From Terebella lapidaria (lineage: Eukaryota; Annelida; Polychaeta; Terebellida; Terebellidae), in contig OX424556.1 in the NCBI GenBank assembly GCA_949152475.1, forward strand, positions 55,324,451 through 55,388,450: a stretch of DNA of 64,000 nucleotides, in the 5' to 3' direction. The notes under the pieces were generated by a model. It saw only the letters and a list, made by a program, of their open reading frames with translations, was not told where the DNA came from and ran no database searches. This document shows, in pieces, positions 56,237-64,000 of this stretch (within the stretch, counting starts at the first letter, position 1; each line of letters opens with the position of its first letter). Both the position numbers and the translations under genes were made by a program.

Positions 56237-57339
56237 TTTAATGAATTGCAGACCCCCATTGTGATTCTCTAAATCACAATATTTTGTTGTCCAAAGTTAG
56301 ATTCACATTAAAGTCGAAACATGTATTAATATTGAGTTTCTTTGATATATGCAGTAGATACACGAAATAATGGGGCATGTCATATACTCATTCAACAGGT
56401 GGCAGCTTTGTAATTGGTGTAAACTTTTGGCGCCAAATCACTAACGAAAATCATAACAATCAATAATGACGTACACGTAAATGATGGCGAGATAAATTAC
56501 ATTCATATTGATAACGCCAGAAAAAACAGAATAGTGATGTCATGCTTACCCCCGAAACAGTACTGCCAGCTGGCGATTGCAGATATGTACTAAACATGCC
56601 CCATTGCTATACATTTCCTTGAATGATTTCACAAATATTCCAGTAATACACCTAAAAAAATAAAACTATTGAATATGCATGTCGTAGTTTCAACGTTTTG
56701 TTGCCATCATTTTGACAATCGGATGAAGACTAGTGACATTTTTATAATATTGTGTTATTATATGTATTCACTGATTATTTTTTGTCAACACCTTATTCAT
56801 TATTTGCTTTGTTCATTATTTGATTATTTTCATCAGGTGTCACTACTCAGTTTTGGCGGGAAATTGAATCAGCCCAAGACGCTTGTCTCTGTTGTGTTCT
56901 GTGATTTTCCACTTTTTTGCAGGTAAGCAGTGAATTTCCTTCTATGACTGTAAACCCCGTGAAAATTTGGATCTCATGCTGCCGAGGCTGAAGCAGGTCA
57001 AACCATCAATAACATCGACATAACCATCGTCATTATCCAAGTAGCTTGTGATATAAAACGAAATCTTGTATGTATGGCCAGTGCTCTACATGTGTCTATT
57101 CATCATCACAAGGAGTGATGTGGACATGAACAGAGCGCTAACCTGGACACAGTCGAGAACTTGAAAAGTGAAAAGTGAGAAATAATAAAAATGTCATAAA
57201 CAAAGAAAAAGGTCGATGGAATGGGTGTATCTTTGATTTGATCACATAAGCTACTGCCGTGACAAAATTCAAACGTCATCACTTCAATATGATCCATCAG
57301 TATGATGCTTACCGTAAAGTAGGCAACGCAACAGAAGTG
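56237..57339. other. Unassigned region
   Basis: No repeat or domain recognised. A frame of 85 codons at 56669-56926 ends at TTTTTGCAGGTAAGC, which superficially joins an acceptor to a donor, but shows no motif. Confidence 0.35.
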
Positions 57340-57690
57340 TATGATACATGTGGCCTTTTCCGAGAACTACTGCTGTAATTTACACGCGAGATACAAAGTA
57401 TGCATTGTGATGCATCTGCCAAGCAGCTATCTCTGCACACCAGAGTATTGTTCACTGAAACAGACACCCAAACATTTGCAAATGTGTCTGGGTGCTCGAT
57501 GCATGGCTGGCACATGGGCTCATCTTGATCATATACTGGATAATATCCAGAAGGAGAACCCTGGAGTGTCCACGGTTCATTTCTACAGTGAAGGACCAAC
57601 GACTCAATATAGCGGAATGCAACAACTTCTTTCTGTTCAGAAGGATGCCGGGATTGAAAGGATTCAAATTCGGTGATTGGCCCTTTACAA
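57340..57690 (+). pseudogene. Transposase-like pseudogene fragment
   Basis: Pieces in different plus-strand frames resemble, from memory, an uncharacterised animal transposase-like family. HTRVLFTETDTQTFANVS is at about 57438-57491. WAHLDHILDNIQKENPGVST, running on into VHFYSEGPTTQY, is at about 57515-57610. NFFLFRRMPGLKGFKFGDWP follows in another frame at about 57622-57682. The family pattern as I recall it is S-x-x-x-x-H-x-x-x-x-W-A-H-L ... H-F-x-S-D-G-P-x-T-Q-Y ... N-F-x-L. Here the D of SDG is E. At least two frameshifts separate the parts, and the downstream conserved Gly/His region is missing, so it is a dead fragment, perhaps one exon of a DNA transposon or a gene derived from one. The superfamily is not assigned. 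Confidence 0.5.
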
Positions 57691-57829
57691 TACATGCGTT
57701 TGCCATTTGCATTTCATATAAGTGCTTATTCCTTTTTAGAATTATTTCATATTGCTTTCATGTTCATTTTACACCACATAGCCTGATATATCTGCAATGT
57801 TGCTTTCTATATTTCTATGCAAATTGGTC

Positions 57830-58185
57830 TATGCATGACTACTTTACTCTTTTGAGACTGTAATGTTGGGTCTCCAGATATTTCATATCTGTACTTTCAT
57901 GAATGTATACCATTCAATGTTGGCCGAGATTGGAGTGGCCATATCTGTTTGCCGATAGTCTTTCTTTGATGGCGTAAAGGTGGGGAGTGTTCATGGATAA
58001 GAGACCCAGCACATCGGAATCAAGTATGTTTCAGACCATTTGGGATCAATCATAAACTCTTTATGTCGTCTATAAGTCTTTGTGACTTAGCTGCTCCAGC
58101 ATCAATACTGTGGAGTAAGCTCAACCACAGAATATTTGTATCAGAAATATAGAGATTATAATGATCAGAAATTGGCTAGGGGATA
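57830..58185 (+). repeat. S2-containing repeat fragment
   Basis: Matches 49265-49640 (TACTTTACTCTTTTGAGACT, ACCCAGCACATCGGAATCAA, AGAAATTGGCTA). Its A-box position reads TGGCGTAAAGG, closer to a tRNA A box than to the 49406 copy. Confidence 0.7.
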
Positions 58186-60261
58186 TTTAGAGACCTTTTC
58201 GTCCGTTCGTCTGTGAATATGTCGCCATATGTAACATTAGCGGATTGGCAATGACACAGAGCCCATCTCTTCATTTGGTACGAGGTCATATTTGTCAGAA
58301 TTTATGAAGGCGTTTGCTCTAGGCACTCGTTTTTAGTGGTGGAATGATTTCAAAAATGCCAATACAGTACAAATAGTTTTGAAATGTTCTCGTGTGTGAG
58401 TACATGTATATTTTGTTTCAGACTGTCTTTATCCCCTCATTTTGACTCCCCGGTCAGTATCAAATATGTGGTATCATTGAATTAGTTGTAATGAGTTAAG
58501 GGTCCTAGATTTTGCCCGTGTCATATCTGTGGTTCAATCCTTCCATATTTATCATCCATTTGCACTTAGTTTATTGCAGTAAGTCTACAAATATAAAATA
58601 ACTAGATCAACTATACAAGTGACCATATGTTAGGAATAAAAAATGTCTTGTAATGTCTTACTTCTTCCGTGATTTGTTGGTCAGGAACATTAATGCGTTC
58701 AGTCGTAACTTCGAGAAGGATTGGTGTTACAAGTGTTACCGGAATCTGGCAAACAAGTGGTGTTCTTCCCTTTCCTTGAAAGCATCCAGACATCTGTCTA
58801 AGTTATGTTTAAATTTTGTCCGACTTTACCGTATTTTAACTTTAATACCGACTTTACAGTATTGTACATAACTTTAGTAGCGTGAGATCGGACTGAAATC
58901 CTGGCTGTACACTAAGCTTTTCCTTCCAACATCTTATACACCAGTTACCGTCGGGTGTCGGTTTGTTGTACATCGGACAAGTGACTCTTCAGACTGAAAA
59001 TTGCCTATATCTTGACAGCAATGAATGAACGGTGAAATTTCCGGGGATCATGATTCCGTCAGCAAGTGATTTCAAGACTGACAAAAAGTCTTCCCCCTTG
59101 TATGTCTGTTCAATTTCTTCTGATCACATCGACTTCAAAAATGTCTGATCGGGCATCTTCGTCACCTGCTGCTGAGGAAGATTCTCTAATGAGTCTTGGA
59201 TAGCATACGTGACAGTATGGATGATAAAACTCTATCATCACCCTATCGTGATGACGTCATCTGGGGTTCAGGTTATTATAAACTCACCGTTATGGTAAAC
59301 AGCTCTCCGCAACCGTTTTGCTATAACCTATACCAGAAATAAGTTCATAACAAAGGTTGCAAATACTTAGGATACCTCTACTCCAAATTACACCAATAAT
59401 TCATCCATACTCTAAACAGACGTATACCATTCGACAGTTTCTTTGAATTGCCCCTCGGCAACATCTCGAGATTACACCGATTATGTAATGGCATGTCCAT
59501 CATCGCTGACATGGGAATCCCATCAAAGAGAAGATTAAGCTTCTTGAAACCACTAACCAGGAGTCTTCTTTTCTACGAATGTGCCCCTCTTCATGTAATC
59601 GATTATTGATCTTCTAATCCTGATTGTAAGGCGATCCCAAGCAGATAGCCCATGTTATGGTTTTTGCGTCTGATGAACGTCTCTCTTGTGGCTGAACTGA
59701 CATAATCATGTTTCACTGGGCTAAAAATATCAGAAATGCATGCATGGCCTTATAGTTGATCAGTTCGAATATTCTTGTGCATGAATTTTAGGACATCTAG
59801 GAGCATAAATATTAAGACACCCATCTTCTTTCAGATATTGTCAACAGAACTAGACCCACTAACATTACATGGTACATTTTGGAAATTATGAGCAACCTAT
59901 TATTGGGCATTCTTTGTGTTCGTTTCATACTTTACTGCGATGATGCTGTTTAATGCTGTCACGGTTAAGATTGCGGAAACTGTGACAAATTGGACACACA
60001 AGGGCCATTGTACAATATCACTTCCCGACTGACAAGGCAATTGAGACCATCGTTTGCGTGCATATTGTCGAAAATTGCATGCCTTAAGGACTTGGGAACC
60101 TAACCTAACTATGGGTGATATATTCCAGATAGAATTAAAGGCTGCCATCCGTGTTTATTTATTGCGGGAATGCAGCTATTTTCGAGACCTTAACCAAATC
60201 CCAAAGATGATTTCCTGCGGCGACAAGCATTCTAAGATATTGATACCATATAAATAAATAC

Positions 60262-60335
60262 CATATTTAATCCGTCTGGCACATTTTTAATCTTCATTGA
60301 ATTTAGAAGAAATAGTAAGCTGCGCTACATGGACC
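60262..60335 (+). mobile_element. MITE relic (family M1)
   Basis: Core words TTTAATCCGTCTGGCAC, TTTTAATC and CATTGAATTTAGAAG match the 7460-7584 element; ends are degraded. Absent from copy E, where GATATTGAATC joins GATGATAATTC near 54775. Confidence 0.6.
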
Positions 60336-61857
60336 GATAATTCTATTTATGGGCGGCATCTTATTTGCATCACAAAAAATGTGTTGAACGAAGCTGATAT
60401 AAAGTTAATATGGCGCCACAGTTATTTTCCAATATATAGTTATGGGCATTATTGAAAAAATGATGGAGCGAACAAACAAGCGTCATGTTTTTTTTTTTTT
60501 GGATGTTCTATTCACAGTTGCTCTCTCGATGTGGGTGCATCAGTGATTTAATTATTTTACAGACCATTTCCGTTCACCATATGCACAAGATGGAATGAAT
60601 TGAGATATTCCTATTTTCATTAGTATAAATATATAAGTGGTGTTATCATTTCTATTACGTTGCTGGTCATTTGAACATATTCATACTTCTGTGATCGAAC
60701 AAACCATCTGCTGAATTTTGTGACTTGGTTACATGTACCAACTATGGATCACGACTAAGTGACATGCATTGAAACTCAGTGCATATATCGTTGCCTTTAG
60801 CATATATATCTAGCCATCCGATGTTCACTATCCAAAAATTGTAATGAATATATCGCAATGAAGGCTGAATGGTCTTGACAATAAATTGTATCTTTAAAAA
60901 GATACCATATTCACTGCAGATTGATGATAACAACAATCCTGACTTTATTATGATGATTTATTAAGTGAGGTCACCCAGATATGACATTGTGTCTTTCAAA
61001 CAACCCTATGTCAGCTGGCGAACGACAGGATGAAAGATAGCCATATGAATAAATCACACTGGAATCTATGTACCACATACTATGACGAACAAGAACCCTT
61101 TTCTCTGCGATTACTAAAAATTAACAATTTCCTGTTTTCTACACAAAATATAAGCAGGGTTGCAAATAGAAGTTAGCGCTCAAAACATTAGCCGAATTGT
61201 CTATTTGTGACTAATGTACCCTTGCGAGAATATAATATCAATTACTCAAGTGATCTTCATTAATTGTGGGCGACGTTGTTCCATTCGTGTACCTTCATGT
61301 ATGTATAACTTAACGTATAAATAATAACATTTAATGCTGGTTTAGTCGGGAGTGGCCATAGATGTTTTGCCTATAATGACCGTTGATGGCCTAATGATCG
61401 GGATTGTTCAGGGATAAGAGACCCAGCACATCGGAATCAAGTATGTCTCAAACCATTTGGGATCAATCTTAGCACTGAACATTTGTCCCGTCTATAACTC
61501 TTTGTGGCTGTGGGCTGCTCAGGCATTGATAATGTGAAATGAGATCAAACCATAATAATCCTGGACGATACACGTTCTGAATACCATTATGTCGACAACA
61601 ACTGAATGTATTAAACTGTCATCATCTAGATACAAGATTTTCATGATGAAAGTGACAAAGTATCATTTGAAAGTATCCTATTTTTTTTTTAGAATAGATT
61701 GAATTGTTTATACATGTGCCTATTGTATGTAATGTTCTGTGGTAGTAATTTATCTTTGATATTTTTATTGTAAACAGGCATGATTTGGACACCGTCTCTC
61801 AGTCGATTTGCTGGATGAGTGATCAGATGGCTCCCTATTTCATATTCGTGAAATCTG

Positions 61858-62038
61858 TTGGATTATCACCAGTTCAACAGTCACGAACTAGCAATCGAAA
61901 CTGGGCGCCATGGGCCTGATCACATAGACGCTGTAGACAGAATATGTAGCTATTGTTACAGAAACAAACAAATCAGAATTGTTGAAGATGAATGTCATTT
62001 TATGATATCATGCCCTTTGTATCAATCTGGTTGTAGCA
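61858..62038 (+). mobile_element. LINE C-terminal fragment, truncated
   Basis: Reads FNSHELAIETGRHGPDHIDA, then VDRICSYCYRNK, VEDECHFMISCPLYQ. This is the usual C-terminal Cys/His segment of CR1/Jockey-type LINE proteins (ELAIE-GR ... RIC-C ... VEDE-HF---CP-Y). It stops at 62038 where the tandem duplication restarts. Confidence 0.75.
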
Positions 62039-62040
62039 CT

Positions 62041-63545
62041 TATTTTATTCTACTCACATTTGCCCTTTCGATGTTGGTACATCAGTGGTGTAATTATTTT
62101 ACGGACCATTTCCGTTCACCTTAAGCATAAGATGGAATGAATTGAGATATTCTTATTTTCATTACTGTAAATATATAAGTGGTGTTATCATTCTGAGTTA
62201 ATCATGAGTTGCTGGTCATTCGAACATATTCATACTTCTGTGATCGAACAAACCATCTGCTGAATTTTGTGAATTGGTTACGTGCACCAAATATGGATCA
62301 CGACTAAGTGACATGCATTGAAACCCAGTGCATATATCAGTGCCTATATCATACATTACTACCAATCCGATGTTCACTATCACACAAATTGTAATAAATA
62401 TATCGTAATGGAGGCTGAATGGTCTTGATAATACATTGTATCTTTGAAAAAAGATACAATATTCACTGCAGATTGATGATAACAACAACCCTGACTTTGT
62501 TATCATGAAGTGTGGTCACCCAGACATGACATTGTGTCTTTCAAACAACCCTATGTCAGCTGGCGAACGACAGGATGAAAGATAGCCATATGAATAAATC
62601 ACACTGGAATCTATGTACCACATACTATGACGAACAAGAACCCTTTTCTCTGGGATTACTAAAAATTAACAATTTCCTGTTTTCTATTTTATAAGCCGAA
62701 TTGTCTATTTGTGACTAATGTACCCTTGCGAGAATATAATATCAATTACTCAAGTGATCTTCATTAATTGTGGGCGACGTTGTTCCATTCGTGTACCTTC
62801 ATGTATGTATAACTTAACGTATAAATAATAACATTTAATGCTGGTTTAGTCGGGAGTGGCCATAGATGTTTTGCCTATAATGACCGTTGATGGCCTAATG
62901 ATCGGGAGTGTTCACGGATAAGAGACCCAGCACATCGGAATCAAGTATGTCTCAAACCATTTGGGATCAATCTTAGCACTGAACATTTGTCCCGTCTATA
63001 ACTCTTTGTGGCTGTGGACTGCTCAGGCATTGATAATGTGAAATGAGATCAAACCATAATAATCCTGGACGATACACGTTCTGAATACCATTATGTCGAC
63101 AACAACTGAATGTATTAAACTGTCATCATCTAGATACAAGATTTTCATGATGAAAGTGACAAAGTATCATTTGAAAGTATCATATTTTTTTTTTTAGAAT
63201 AGATTAAATTGTTTATACATGTGCCTATTGTATGTAATGTTCTGTGGTAGTAACTTATCTTTGATATTTTTATTGAAAACAAACATGATTTTACCACCGT
63301 CTCTAAGTCGATTTGCTGGGTGAGTGATCAGATGGCTCCCTATTTCATATTCGTGAAATCTGTTGCATTATCACCAGTTCAACAGTCACGAACTAGCAAT
63401 CGAAACTGGGCGCCATGGGCCTGATCACATAGACGCTGTAGACAGAATATGTAGCTATTGTTACAGAACCAAACAAATCAGAATTGTTGAAGATGAATAA
63501 CATTTTATGATATCATGCCCTTTGTATCAATCTGGTCGTAGCACT
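62041..63545. repeat. Tandem duplicate of the end of copy F
   Basis: Offset from 60505-62040 is about 1505 bp. The later part (S2 repeat through the LINE fragment) is nearly identical, while the first few hundred bases are closer to copy E (55000-55200) than to F. Confidence 0.85.
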
Positions 63546-63887
63546 TATTCACCGCATACACTTGAAAAGTACGACATATTGAATGACCAAGGGTTACCAA
63601 TATTATTTAATTTGAAATCGGAAACCACCATCATAAATATTTGTTTGTATTTATAAAATGCCTTCGAAACCCGCAGATCTCAGAGGTTGTCATGATTGTT
63701 TTGTTTTCGTTTTTCTTGTTGTTGTTTTGGTTTGTTGTTGTTGTTGTTGTTGATGTTTTCTAAATGCTGTTGTGTTGTATGTGAATATTCTTTTCCATCA
63801 TGTGTGAATGACCATTTATTTAATGTTTGCACTGCACATGAGGCGAGGGCCTGAAGTACGATTGAAATGAACTAAACTAAACTAAAC
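63363..63887 (+). mobile_element. LINE 3' end with microsatellite tail
   Basis: Same C-terminal segment as 61858-62038, but the codon after VEDE is a stop (GATGAATAACATTTT), so this copy is dead. It continues further: SPHTLEKYDILNDQGLPILF, a stop near 63655, a 3' untranslated region with (GTT)n at 63721-63752, and a tail (AACTA)n at 63871-63887. The tail is that of a CR1/L2-type LINE. Confidence 0.75.
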
Positions 63888-64000
63888 ATGATTTCCAATC
63901 GGCTGATTCTCGCAGATCCTGGTTTTTGATAATCGGTTGACTCTGTTAACTTTGTTAACAGTAAAGTGTTTTTGTAATTTGATATAAAGATGTAAAAACA
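63888..64000. other. Unassigned end of window
   Basis: AT-rich with TTGTTAAC-type motifs; nothing recognised. Confidence 0.3.

Larger units (their letters stand above)
58190..62040. repeat. Right-arm large repeat, copy F
   Basis: Same order as copy E with two additions: about 0.6 kb at 58605-59217 and a MITE relic at 60262-60335. The first has short frames on both strands and no recognised domain. The last part (60505-62040) is repeated at once as 62041-63545. Confidence 0.8.

Overview
The window reads as repeat-dense, AT-rich nuclear DNA of an invertebrate animal. The evidence is the mix of a BEL/Pao LTR element, a Gypsy LTR element, CR1/L2-like LINEs, a tRNA-derived SINE, MITEs, foldback elements and satellites carrying long-period units. 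A marine deuterostome (hemichordate or cephalochordate) or a lophotrochozoan would fit; I cannot decide from sequence alone. I find no intact host protein-coding gene. The only long open frames belong to the BEL/Pao element (30031-35784) and a 5'-truncated LINE (14409-17350). No tRNA, rRNA, CRISPR or bacterial feature was recognised.

Most of the window is built from diverged copies of one large repeat. Left arm: copy A (1 to about 18900), partial copy B (18911-20738) and copy C (20739 to about 24900). Copy A is interrupted by a 5.24-kb TIR element (1504-6745), a mixed 4.5-kb block (about 7260-11774), a 1.0-kb block (about 12896-13937) and the LINE. Copies B and/or C preserve the uninterrupted sites, so these insertions postdate the duplication. 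Copy C carries its own 0.39-kb foldback insertion, which A lacks. Right arm: related segments at about 48600-49650, 53229-56236 and 58190-63600, the last ending in a recent tandem duplication of about 1.5 kb.

Between the arms (24900-48600) lie several element types in order. A satellite rich in AGGTCA/TCAAGGTCA motifs (24900-28060) is interrupted by a tRNA-SINE. Next comes a young, whole-looking BEL/Pao element with near-identical LTRs and a 5-bp target duplication (29324-36547). It is followed by a decayed LINE (39763-41360) and an old Gypsy element (about 41403-47073) split by a LINE 3' end and an unidentified 978-bp insert. A 147-bp satellite sits at 51002-52260.

Two satellites carry regular regulatory-looking motifs. 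The 339-bp satellite inside two composite elements has a GTTGCCATGGCAAC palindrome, an RFX X-box-like site, once per unit at exact 339-bp spacing in the best array. The 120-bp satellite near 27 kb has direct and everted repeats of nuclear-receptor half-sites. Whether either is functional is unknown.
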